From: Codonopsis lanceolata
Taxonomy: Eukaryota > Streptophyta > Magnoliopsida > Asterales > Campanulaceae
DNA length: 64,000 nt
Assembly (NCBI GenBank): GCA_013146195.2
Contig: CM028378.1
Location: forward strand, 6,942,340 to 7,006,339
Direction of reading: 5' to 3'
The notes beneath the pieces are model-generated. The model made no database searches. It was not told where the DNA came from and worked only from the letters and a program-made list of their open reading frames with translations. How positions within the stretch are numbered: the stretch's first letter is position 1; every line of letters starts with the position of its first letter. This document shows positions 33,665 through 45,117 of this stretch, one piece after another. The translations under genes were made by a program, and so were the position numbers.

Positions 33665-36142
33665 TAGTTTTAAGTCAATCTAACAAAAAGCTAAAGAGGA
33701 CACTAATTAATAATTATAGAGCCAAACGGAGATTATTTAATCTAAGATAGTGAATGAGGCATCAAAGAAGAGTAAAAGATTGATTTCTGAAGCTAATTAT
33801 TAAATTTAATCTTACGAAGCATCAGAGAAACAGTAGATGATAGATTCAGAAACTTGCTGTTCTGATAGTGAAGTATGTTTCTCATATTTTTTGGGTTAAT
33901 TACTCAGGTAGTCCCTGTATTTTGCAAAAATGTACGATCAGTCTCCTTGAAATGAAAGTGCTAAGAATTGACTAAGAATACATTTTTCCAACATTGGTAA
34001 TTCATAAATGTGGCGTCGTTTGCCCAAATAATCGAACATGTACCACTCACCCGCTTTAAATTAAGGGCAAATAAGTCAATTATAATGTAGGGCTAATTTG
34101 AACCTTTTCTTTCTAATCTTTCTTCTTTCACTTCCTAGTTCCTTCTACACACACCTACTCGCTAATCAACAATGGCAGTCGCACTTAATATATACTCCCT
34201 TCATCCCAAAATAAATATTGTTTTAGGAACAAAAAATGTCTGCTAATAAATGACCTTGTAGGATTTTAAGACAAATTGATCACATTTTGCCTAAATTGCC
34301 CATATATATAGAATAAATTTTAATTAAGCTAATGAATGAGATATGTTAAACTGCGAGTTATGACTTAAAATAAAGCTAACAAAATAAAATGTATTGTCTC
34401 CGATTTAGGTAAAGAGTTTAGTTTTTATTTTGGAATGTTTCACTTAAATAATATATTTTAAAAAATTAAGGAATAAAAATATCATTTTATTACTAATAAG
34501 CTATTAAAGTGTGATTTTTTTTTTTTTAAAAAAATTGATTTTAAAATGAAGACTTTTTGCACGGTATGGATGGAGTAAAATATAGGAATGACGTGTAACC
34601 ATTTATTTACATATTTGGTTGAACAAATATATGTATTTTTTGAACAATAATATATATATTTTAAAATAACACTATGTAGATTTTCCTTAAGAAAACAAAT
34701 AAGAATCACTTCGGAAAGCTAATTGAGGGCTAACTAAGAAACTACCACTAACAAACTTATCTCAAAAATTGCATCATAGAATACCAAGTTGATTTCAAGA
34801 AAATACCCAACAAATCAAAATAGTTGAGCACAATCTTTGAATTATAAAATACCAAGTTGAATTCAAGAAGAAAAATCTGTAGAATATCAGAAATCATTTG
34901 AATGATGTCAACAATGCCATCTTTATTGAAGCAGAAGTTCTTTAGATTCACTCTCAGAAGAAATATCGAGGTCTTAAATTGGCATTGAAGACTCGAAATC
35001 CAGAGGCGTTCCTTTCACAAACCCCATAACAAAGCTAGCTCTGGCAATGGGGAATCCTCTTGCAATTGCATGACTGAGTCGGTGCATAGCGAATAATGGA
35101 GCGTCACAAACTATAATCCAAGCATCACTATATATTCGTCGAATTTGGAGAGCAGTTTATTGAGACGGAAATGATGACATTAGATCAGAGCATATAAAGA
35201 AAGAAATATGAAGAAGAAATTCCAATCTACCAACAAAATGGAATTGAAAGACGAGAAAAAAAGAAAAGGCAAAACCAAACGTGAAAGAAGAATCTTTGCA
35301 CCTTGAATCCCTCTTTACGATGAATACTCAAGAATTTCCTCCAAATGCACAAGCATCTCCTCAATTAGTCTTATTTCGAACCCTCATTCACTTTGGGAAG
35401 GAATCTCTTCTTTACCATCCGATGGACCTACTTTTGATCTATCCGAAGGGTGAATGCAAGCGAACAAAATAAGAGGAATTTAAGTATAATGGATTTCCTA
35501 AGGGGGTTTTCAAGAGAGAAATGAGAGAGAGAACATTTTACTTTGACCATCTTGATCTTGGTTAATGTTTGTTGGGAATCAAAGGTTCTTAGATCTCAAA
35601 CTCATATGACCCACATCCATAACATATACCCACACCCACCTAATTTATGAAAATTAGGGTTAGAGAGAGAAGGGAGATGAAACGTAATTGGATTTTGACC
35701 TTAGTTAGTGAAGAGAGTTTTGAGGGTATTATCGTCTTTTGAATGTGTTATTCAATATCATTTAATGGAGTATTATATAAGGGGTATTTCAGTTTTTTTG
35801 ATAATTTTCATCTAAGATAACAATGGAAAATTGGTTGAGTGAGTTTAGTGATTGTGAAGTGCAAATATAATGATTCTAGTGAGAAAAAAATTAACAGAGT
35901 GAATTTAATGAATAAAGTGTGAAAGGAGGACGATGAAATAGTTTGGTGCAGAAGTTATGATTGCAGATTGTTCTAAATACTTAAAAAATACACCCCTTTC
36001 ATCATTAATCATTAATCATTAAAAAAGAAAAAAAAAGAAAAGAAATAGAAATGTATACTCTGTACATGAAAGAGAGTTTATATAAAAAGAAAAAGAAAAG
36101 GAAATTCTCTTTCTCTCCCCTTCATCTTTACCATATTCCTCT
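33665..36142. other. Intergenic region upstream of the pectin methylesterase gene
   Basis: No complete gene is supported. 34195-34575 has Stowaway-like ends. A minus-strand frame at about 35108-34976 reads CDAPLFAMHRLSHAIARGFP and continues to a stop; a second frame over the same bases is also open, so its meaning is unclear. Purine-rich sequence at 36020-36100 leads into the PME promoter. Confidence 0.35.
34195..34575. mobile_element. Possible Stowaway-like MITE
   Basis: The left end CTCCCTTCATCCCAAAATAA and right end GGTATGGATGGAG are flanked by TA. It is longer (381 bp) than the other copies and may contain an internal insertion. Confidence 0.4.
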
Positions 36143-36150
36143 TATATAAA
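36143..36150 (+). promoter_or_regulatory. TATA box of the pectin methylesterase gene
   Basis: TATATAAA lies about 120 bp upstream of the start codon. It is followed by an A/C-rich leader with no upstream ATG before 36270. It is the best-placed TATA element for this gene. Confidence 0.55.
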
Positions 36151-36269
36151 GTAAAGCACACACCCTTCTCCCAAAGACATAAAGATATCTAACACCCCAA
36201 AGCTGTGTCTCAAAAACAAAACACATTATCCCCACATCTAATATCAGTTTCACACTACAGCAAGTAGCA

Positions 36270-39127
36270 ATGGACTCGATCAAGTCCTTCAAGGGCTATG
36301 GCAAGGTCGATCCCCATGAAGAGGAAGCATTCCGTCGCAAGTCTCGTAAGCGTCTCATTATCCTCGTCATCTCCTCCGTTGTTCTCGTCGCCGTCATCGT
36401 TGGCGCCGTTACCGGCACCGTCATCCATAACCGTAAAAGTAACAGTAATGACGTCCCTTCCTCACACACCACCTCCGCAGCATCTCTCAAAGCAGTCTGC
36501 GACCAGACTCTGTATCCAAATTCGTGCGTCACTAGTATTTCCGAGCTCGAAAAATCCAACACTACCGATCCGCAAGAGCTCTTTAAGCTTTCCCTACACG
36601 CAGTTCTCAACTCTCTCAACAAGCTCTCTTCATTACCCGAGTCCTTGATGAGCACAACATCCAACGAATCGGTCAAGGCAGCGTTGTCTGTTTGCGGAAC
36701 TATGTTCGACGAAGCTATTGACAACCTCAACGAATCAATCTCGTCAATGGAAGTAAACAATGGCGAGAAATTACTCACCGTCGCCAAAATCGAAAGTCTC
36801 AAAACGTCGCTGAGCACCACCATTACCGACCAGGAAACGTGTTTGGACGCTCTCCGGGAATTGAATTCTACTCTATTTGAACAATTAAACAGCTCAATGA
36901 AGAACTCAACCGAGTACTCCAGCAACAGTTTGGCCATCGTTACGAAGATTTTGAGTTATTTGGCGGATTTCAATATTCCGATCCACAGGAAGTTGTTGGG
37001 GACCCCAACGGTTTCCGATTTTCCGGAATGGATCCGTCCGGCTGATCGGAAGTTGTTGCAGATACCTAGGCCGACACCGAATGTAACAGTGGCCAAGGAT
37101 GGGAGTGGAGATGTTAGGACGTTAAGAGAGGCGGTGGCGATGATAAAGAAGAAGAGTTTGAGCCGATTCGTGATATATGTGAAGGAAGGGGTTTACGTGG
37201 AGAACGTGAATTTGGAAAAGGCTTTATGGAATGTGATGGTTTACGGCGACGGAATGACAAGGTCCATTATTTCCGGCAGTTTGAATTTCGTCGAGGGCAC
37301 CCCTACCTTCTCCACGGCCACTTTCGGTAATTTCTCAACAATTTTTTAATTTTTTTTTACCTTTTCTTTATTCCTTCTGAACTTACCTTTATGCTTTATT
37401 GATTATTGCATATGATATGATATCAGCGTTCTTGAAATTTTTAACTATTTAAAATCTGCACCTGGAACGTATATATTTTACCAACTTTTAAAAATAAAAC
37501 TCTCTCAATGGACACCTCACCAGTAGTGACTATCACACAACTTTTAGACAAGGAACCCTAGTTTTGTTTTTTGTTTTTTGTTTTTTTCGTATATATGTTC
37601 TGTTTCAAACACTGCTTTTTGAAAACAATAAATAATTGCATACCAAATAACCAAAAATAAAATAAAAATTATGTTATGAAATTGAAATAGTTGAGTCTAG
37701 ACTCTAGATTGCTGCATCAGACCAGCTAGATATTTCACAATCAAGTTCAACAGTCATCTTAAACTTTGCACAAAAACTTCTATTCTTGAATGGAATGATT
37801 GAAATTTAGAATGCGTAAAAACATTTATATTTTTTAAAAAATTGTTGAGCGTTGACCAAACTTGAGGATGTGCGAAGTCTCAAGCCTGATGTCTTAACAG
37901 ACCCCCCACATGGCTTGTCCTGCCACCATGTGATTTCTAGTGTTCTCAAGTCTAAACAGACCAAACTGAAAGCCCAACCATGTGCAAGTTCAAGCTTATT
38001 CCATAAGAATTTCGGTGCAGTGGTGGTTCACTGAGTCAATAATATCTACCACCAAATTGTTTATTTGAACAATAAATATATATATCTACATCATGGGATG
38101 CCATTAATGTGAACGGATCAAGGCTCTCCAATGCCCTTTGGTAGGATGATGTTAAAACACCATCTAGGAAATACGTCATGTGATACAAGAAGACTGCAGA
38201 AAAACTATTTTTCAATATAACGAGCTCAGTCAACAACACCACTTTGTTTTGCACCAAATCTCATAGCGATGAGTCTCATTATCATCTAATCTTACCGGGA
38301 AGTGGTAAAAGTCACTTGCTTCCCAACAGCATATAATTTATTGGATTTGGTTCATAGAGAAGGGAAGATGGTTTTTTTTTTTTTTTTTTGGGATTATTTC
38401 TAGTTGGTTATGACAGCTAATAACTTGTGTGATTATGTTATAAACAGCTGTAGCAGGGAAAGGTTTCATTGCGAAAGACATGGGGTTTATTAACACGGCT
38501 GGGGCAGCAAAGCATCAGGCAGTGGCTTTTCGATCTGGTTCTGATTTATCCGTGATGTACAAATGCTCTTTCGTTGCCTTCCAAGATACCCTTTACGCCC
38601 ACTCCAACCGTCAGTTCTACCGCGAGTGTGACATTACCGGCACCATCGACTTCATTTTTGGAAACGCTGCAGTGGTCTTCCAAAGCTGCAATATTTTACC
38701 TAGACAGCCCATGTCCAACCAATTTGTTACCATCACAGCTCAAGGAAAGAAAGACCCAAATCAGAACACGGGCATTTCTATCCAGAAGTGTACCTTGGCC
38801 CCTCTGGACAATCTCACTGCCAAAACGTACCTTGGCAGGCCTTGGAAGGATTTTTCGACAACAGTCATCATGCAGTCTAGTATTGGGGCGTTCCTGGAAC
38901 CAGTGGGCTGGATTGCATGGGTCAGTGGTGTTGAGCCTCCCAAAACCATAAACTATGCCGAGTACCAAAACACTGGCGTAGGTGCAGGTGTTGCAAACCG
39001 GGTCAAATGGGCTGGGTACAGGCCCACACTTACTGCAGACCAGGCCTCCAAGTTCACAGTCCAATCTTTCATAATGGGAATGGATTGGTTACCACAGACA
39101 AACGTGTTGTTCGATTCATCCTTATGA
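36270..39127 (+). CDS. Pectin methylesterase with PMEI pro-region (two exons, 578 aa)
   Basis: Exons are 36270-37326 and 38448-39127. The GT/AG intron of 1121 bp splits the Ala353 codon, and joining restores STATFAVAGKGF. The enzyme removes methyl esters from wall homogalacturonan. Residues 1-28 are basic and cytosolic, about 29-50 form a signal anchor (ILVISSVVLVAVIVGAVTG), and about 70-230 form the PMEI-like pro-domain with C77 and C86 in CDQTLYPNSC plus C142 and C191. Two RKLL motifs (240-243 and 260-263) are likely subtilase processing sites before the mature start near VAKDGSGD (274-281). Catalytic-domain landmarks are all present: Q376 in QAVAF, Q398-D399 in QDTLY, D420 in DFIFGNA, and R482/W484 in LGRPW. 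It looks like a functional type-I PME of normal length. Confidence 0.96.
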
Positions 39128-39449
39128 TCCAATTCTCTCTATTACAGGAAACAGTGTGAAATCATGGTGCGGCTGTGACAAAAATGTTCAACTGGTCATG
39201 CCCACCTTTTGGTTTTTTAGTTTATAAACTTAATTTGTATTTCTTCTAACAGTACAATTTCTCCCGGCTTTTCTGTAAAATTCTTTCTAGATATACTAGA
39301 CATCTCACGAACGGTTTGTAACTAAAGATAGATTGAAAATGTACAAGTGTCGATTGCCTTTTTGTGATGCGTTGAAATTGTTATTGATTCAGTGATTGAT
39401 TTCATTTTTGTGATGTGATGAAATTGTTAGATGAGTCAGTCTCGATGCC

Positions 39450-39760
39450 ACGCTATGCTATTTCTGACACCGACGTACCACTGCTCATAACTCTAGCTGC
39501 TGCCGCCTGCCAGTGTCACAAATCTCCAGGCATTGCACAAAGACAAAACCAACCTACAGCTCATACTCGTTGGCAATCAGGGATGAGCACACTTGCACCT
39601 GCGTGCCCTGGATTACCTTTAGCATAACCATCCACCTTCAATTTATACCAAAGGAAGGGCACACTGGGAGATTCAGATTCCGCCCAACTTTAGAGATTTG
39701 CTTGGCCCGATCTTTGAAGTGCAGAGCGAATCTCCCAAGCATCATTGTTAATTAATAGGA
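39450..39760 (-). pseudogene. RNase H-like domain fragment of a retroelement
   Basis: The minus strand near 39655-39590 reads WYKLKVDGYAKGNPGHAG, which matches the first strand of plant RVT_3-type RNase H domains (W-K-L-N-x-D-G-x-x-x-G-N-P-G-x-A-G). The catalytic Asp is present. Upstream is AWEIRSALQRSG. Downstream a stop interrupts and only loosely similar sequence follows. This is a broken fragment of a LINE-type element or a related RNase H-like gene. Confidence 0.6.
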
Positions 39761-40010
39761 TCATGGCGCTCAACAACAACTGAAGCACCCTACCATTACC
39801 ATTACCACTACCACCTCCACCCACACCTTCTTACCATTTCCTAGCTGTATTTGTTGATTACTTTTCTATTCATCTTTGTTTTACTTATCTTCAATCATTT
39901 CCCACAACAACAACAAAAACCCTTATAAAATTACAAATCAATTAAATCCCAAAGCCAAACACAACTCAACTTTTGGAGGTTTATTCAATAAATAAATAAT
40001 AATACTCCTT

Positions 40011-42068
40011 TGTGAAGAATTGAATCTCTAGGCACTCTTGAAGTTTAGACATTGATTAAGGAAGAAGATGAGTATGGAATTGATTTAGCATTAGGAGAAT
40101 TACTCCCCATTATTTTTGTATCAAACAAAGAAGAAGGCTGAGGTATCTATTATATAAAACAGCTCAGACAGTTAAAAAAGCTAATTATCTATTATATAAA
40201 ACAGCTCAGACGGTTAAAAAAGTTAATTATCGACCAGGATTTGTTTTTACAAAACACAATCACTGGCTAGGATTTAATTTAATCTCAACCGTTTTTACGT
40301 TTTTATCTCAACCTATTCCTATTCACGTTTTTTTTTATCTCAACAGTCTTTCTTCCTTCCTATTCCTATTCTTATTTCCGGCTTCCTGTTCTCCATCTCC
40401 ATCTTCAAACGCACCTGACGTCCTCCTCCCTCTCACCTCTGTCCAGGCGAATCCCTCTTCCTCATAATTTCCATGCTCGAAAGCGGGTCAAAACCGGGTT
40501 GGAGCAACCCAGTTAGAGGTTGATGACGACCTCTTTAAAAAAGAAAAAACCTCTGGGTGGAGGGCACGGCTGAATGTACCTTGCTGTTCATATAATCTCA
40601 AAAGAGAGAGGCGAAAAAATTAAGGTTCAATTTCTAATCAACTAGGGTTCGAAGTTGAGGTTCAATCAGGGTTCAAAGAAATCAACGTCGATTTTTACTC
40701 TCAATTAGGGTTCGAAGCTCGAAGCTGAAGTTTTATTTAAGACGTAATTAACTAAGGTTTGAAGAAATTGAGGGTTTGAAGAAGTTGGGGTTGATGGGAA
40801 ATAATGATGAAGAGATAGGGGGATGGGCTTAAAAAAGAGGTGAGAGAGTTGGAAGAAAGAGCGAAAGAGCGGCAGTGGTGTTTGGTCGACGCCGGAGGGT
40901 GAGACAGGTGGAATGAGTTTGTGGAAGGAATTGGTAAAATGGGATGACCGAAGAGTAAGTGAAAAGGGAATTAACCTAAGGAGAGAGATTGAGAGCGAGG
41001 GTGAACACAATACTCCTATCCCACCAAAATAAAAATATGCTACTTGGGCCCCCTAAGTAATTGAACTAGAAATGGTAGGAGTAAAGTTAAATGAAAAAAA
41101 AAAAACAAATACTCCCTCCATTTTTAAAATATTGTCTACTTTGATTCGGCACATTTTTTCCATGTTTTTTTCCATTCCTATTTTATCTCCACAATCCTTT
41201 TATCTCTCATTTTTTTCTCTCTCCTTTCTGCCTATTGACTCTTTGAGATATTGAGATATTACCGACGGTTTACAATTATTATTTTACGGTTGCGAAAATT
41301 AGTTACTCTTTTACTGAGATATCACGGTTTTACAGTTAATAGTTTACGGTTTTACAGTTTTATAGTTTTATGGTTGTGAAAATTTGTATTTGTATTTTTT
41401 TCTTTTTAATTGTTATCGTAATTAACTTAATCAATTTAATTTTTTGCGACCTGTAATTTCGTATATAAATAATTTTTTAAAAAAATCGTAAGTTTTGTAA
41501 TTTGAAATATTTGTTTTTTTTTTCTTTTTAACTGCTATCGTAATTAACTTAATCAATTTAATTTTTGTCCGACCCGTTTTTTTCGACCTGTAATTTCGTA
41601 TACAAATTATTAATTAATCCTTCCGTTCCGGGCAAAGAAGCCTCGTTTGAAAATCAATTTTTTTAAGAAAATAATATTTTTAGTACTTCATTAATAATAA
41701 AATGACCTTTACGGTTTTACAAATATTTAGTTGTAGTTTCTTAATTGATTGCTATCGTAATCAACTGAATCCCAATTTAATTTATGTGTGACTTAGATTT
41801 ATTTATAAAAAAAATTGTTTGTAAGTTTTGTAATTAATTTTTGTAATTTTAAATATTTGTATTTTAATTTTTTTAAATTGTTATCGTAATTAACTGAATC
41901 AGTTTAATTTTTGTCCGAAGAAAATTTGTTTCTAAGTTTTGTAATCAACTTTTGTAATTTTGAATATTTGTTAGTTCACTCTGTCTTATTCAATTTATTT
42001 TGTGGTTTTTGTTTGCGGAAATTTTTATTTTAAAGTTTATTTCAATTAACAGGTGTTGGGTTGGTGTA

Positions 42069-42108
<40 letters not shown>

Positions 42109-42376
42109 CTTTTTGATGCTTAATTACAACTCATTTCCATAGTATCTGCTTCATTTATTGGTACATTCTCAAAATGAGGCCGTGCCATCGGTACGGGTAA
42201 GAGTACTAGTATATATGCATAACATAATTGCCAAGAATAATAAAATAGAAACACAACACCCACTACCCTCTAACTATCAAATATAGACACACACTACCCC
42301 TATAGCGTGTGTCTATATTTGATAGACACACGCTACCCCTAAGCTGCCTTTTCTGCTTGAAGGTTGTAGATTGACA
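40011..42376 (-). repeat. 3' LTR of the copia element, split by a Helitron
   Basis: The LTR sequence is 40011-40145 plus 42210-42376, about 302 bp. The left part matches 48094-48230 and the right part matches 48231-48439. Relative to the other LTR it lacks about 80 bp before AAGCTGCCTTTTCTGC. In its place it has a perfect 13-bp-stem palindrome (AGCGTGTGTCTAT at 42304 and its complement to 42334). Confidence 0.92.
40146..42209 (+). mobile_element. Helitron inserted in the copia LTR (2064 bp), doubled 5' end
   Basis: It starts TCTATTATATAAAACAGCTC after A40145 and ends GAGTACTAG before T42210. The hairpin CCGTGCCATCGGTACGG (42180-42196) is ten bases upstream of CTAG. The intact partner LTR reads straight through AGGTATATAT at this place, giving the empty site. 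The 5' terminal 42 bp is duplicated: the same TCTATTATATAAAACAGCTC starts again at 40188. The interior has a truncated Stowaway terminus (CTCCCTCCATTTTTAAAATA near 41112), regions shared with the Helitron at 14982, and a (GA)n tract at about 42067-42105. No Rep or helicase is present. Confidence 0.93.
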
Positions 42377-45009
42377 TCTCCCCTCAAGTTGGAAGATGAA
42401 CTAAAAATGTTGCGAACTTGCAACTTGGCCAGAAAATGGTAGAATTGAGGAGAGGGAAGTGCCTTGGTAAATAGATCTGCTGATTGCTCAAGAGATGACA
42501 CATACTTGGTGGAGATGAACCCTTTTTGAACCATTTCCCTTACCAAATGACAATTAATGTCAATATGTTTTATGCGTTCATGAAACACATGGTCGACTGC
42601 AATATGAGGAGCAGATTGGTTGTCATAGTACAGAGCAACAGGAAGGTCAAGTATAATGTTTAAGTCATTGAGAAGAGAGAGCATCCATTTGATTTCACAT
42701 CAGGTGTTGACCATACTCCTATATTCAGCCTCAGCTGAGGATGTACTAACTGTAGATTGTTTCTTGCATTTCCAAGATATAAGAGAGTTGCCCAAGTATA
42801 TACAGAAGCCTATGAGGGATCTTCTAGTGATTGGACAGGCTGCCCAGTCAGAGTTACAGTAAGCTCTGAGATATATCGGAGAAGAGCTGGAAAATAATAA
42901 ACCTTGTCCAGGACTACCTTTTACATAGTGTACCAGCTTTAAAGGCAGCATGCCAATGATGATCCATATGAGCAGCTATAAATTGACTGAGAACCTGAAC
43001 ACTATAAGCAATGCATGGTCTTGTTATGGATAGATATAGAAGTTTGCTAATAAGTCTTCTATATGAGGCATGATCTACAAGGGAGGTGGAAGATGTGGTA
43101 GCCAACTTATGATCTTTTTCGATGGGTATGAGAGCTGGCTTGGCATTGAGGAGGCCACTGTTAGAAATGATTTCCATGGCATACTTCCTTTGGTGAAGAC
43201 AAATGCATGTTTTGTTCCTTGCAATTTCAAGACCAAGAAAGTATCTTAAGAGGCCTAGATCTTTGATATGAAACTTAGATTTCAGATGAGCTTTGACTTG
43301 ATCAATTAATTTGGCACAAGTACCTGTAATTAGAAGATCATGAACATACAAAAGAAGAACAACAAATTGAAGTCCATTATATATACAGAAAAATGTATGA
43401 TCATTTGGAGATTGTTTGAAACCAAAATGAATGGGAGTGGTAGATAGTTTTTCAAACCATTGCTTGGGGGCTTGCTTCAAACCATAAATGAACTTAGCTA
43501 ATTTGCAGACAGAAGGGCTGGAGGCCTGAGTTTGACTGGGAGAATATCTTAGAGCCTGGAGGTAAGTCCATATAGGCATTGGAAACATCTAGTTGCTATA
43601 TGGGCCATTGTTTTGCAGCAGCCACAGCCAGAAGTAGGGCTGTCAAATAGGGCAAAAGCCCGCGGGCATGCCAGCCCCGCTACCTATTAGGGGCGGGTTG
43701 GGCTGATGTTTTTGATACTTGTTTGTATGCGGGCTTTTCAGGCTTTGCCCATGCGGGCCAGGGCGCGGGCTGCCCCGTGCATTCTGGCAATATATTAATA
43801 TATTATATAGTTACATTAAATAGCCCCTCACATCACTGTCACTCAGCCACATGCACAGCCAGTCAGCCTTATTGGCAAACCCGTCACTTAGGGTTAGGTG
43901 ACTAGGACTTAGCCTCTTATGTGATAACATCATAAGGAACTAGGAAGGCAGTCTACCAGTCTCTCGTTCCATCTCTCACTCTCTCATCTTCTCTCATTCA
44001 CGAATTCCGGAATTCATCTCTGTCGTTCAGGCTTCCTCGGTGTGGTTGACGGGCGGCGGCGGCTCTTCTCTTCCGGCTTCCTCTCTCGGCTCGTCTTTGC
44101 TCAAGGCGCCGCCGCTCCTCCAACTTCGCCACCAATTTCTTCTCTTCCGAAGTGTCGGATCCGAGATCTCGAGCTCTCTCTCCCATCCGGCCAACCTACT
44201 TCGGATCCGGCCTCCATTCTCCGTGGCGTAGGCTCGCCACTTCGCCCGATCAGTTGCTTCCGAGCGATCTGGGATTTTGGCTTGTTTTAAAGTTTCTGCA
44301 TATGGGTTTTGTACTTGTGTTAAGAATCTGGGAGGGTTAGGTCACTAACCAAACTGTTGAGATTCTTCTTCCTCTTTTAATTGTTGTTGATGTTGTTTCG
44401 TGGATAGTATTGTTGAGATTCTTCTTCATCTTTCTATTTTCTGAAGTATTTTCTGAAGTACATTTCAGTTCAAAATAATTTTGTTTCGTGGATAGTACTA
44501 AATATTTTGTGTTGCAACTAACAGTTTCACTTTTGAGATATGTGAACTTGTGTATGTATATTGGTATAATACTATAATTGGTGTATATTGGTAAATAAAC
44601 CCAAAAGCCCGCGGGTTTACCCATTTTGCCCGCGACCCTATGCGGGGCTGTTTGGGCTAGGGGTTTTCCGGACCGTTATGTTTGCGGGCTTTCCCGTCCC
44701 GCCCCGTTTCACATCGGGCTTTTCAGGCCCGCGGGCAAACCCGCCCCGCAAGCCCGTTTTGACAGCTCTAGCCAGAAGGACTCTTACTGAGGTCATTTCG
44801 GCCACAAGAGAGAAAGTTTTAAAGTAATCATTGCCTTCAACCTGAGTGAACCTTTTGGCAACAAGTCTAGCTTTGTATTTATTGACAAATCCATTTATAT
44901 TGTACTTTATTTTAAAAATCCACTTGCAGCCTACAATTTTTTTATTGGCTGGAAGAGTTTGAAGGGTCCATGTTTCATTGCATTCAAGAGCTTGGAGTTC
45001 TTCAGTCAT
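42313..45009 (-). pseudogene. Reverse transcriptase and RNase H of the copia element, interrupted
   Basis: RT begins at 45009 with EELQALECNETWTL, then GCKWIFKIKYN and KARLVAKRFTQVEG. It is cut at 44778 by a hAT element and resumes at 43626 with QLDVSNAY-like sequence. After a frameshift it continues (43588-42914) with KLAKFIYGLKQAPKQWFEKL. The active-site YVDD is YVHD here (about 43337-43348). KDLGLLRYFLGLEI follows. RNase H (42951-42313) shows SDWAACPITRRSLIGFCIYL, STSSAEAEYRSM, YYDNQSAPHIA and LFTKALPSPQF. The lost catalytic Asp, frameshifts and the insertion rule out activity. Confidence 0.9.
43635..44770. mobile_element. Non-autonomous hAT transposon (1136 bp) with 8-bp target duplication
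   Basis: The ends TAGGGCTGTCAAATAGGGC and, complemented, TAGAGCTGTCAAAACGGGC are typical hAT terminal repeats. GCCAGAAG is duplicated exactly outside both ends (43627-43634 and 44771-44778). Subterminal regions are rich in CCCGCGGGC and GCCCCGC motifs in both orientations. The interior (43960-44240) is a GC-rich stretch with several short overlapping open frames of low complexity. It resembles a 5' leader, and no hAT transposase motif is seen. Confidence 0.95.
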
Positions 45010-45067
45010 AGCTTGGCATCATAAGGGACCTTTGATGGCTTGTTGGTAGGTTTTTGGTTCCTAAATA

Positions 45068-45117
<50 letters not shown>

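Noticed and set aside
36296..36937. 213-codon minus-strand open frame
   Set aside because: It is the antisense shadow of pectin methylesterase exon 1, whose Ser/Leu codon bias keeps the opposite strand open.
44040..44290. Several overlapping frames inside the hAT element
   Set aside because: They are GC-rich, low-complexity Ser/Arg/Pro peptides without BED or hATC motifs. They may be leader sequence of an ancestral hAT, so not called coding.
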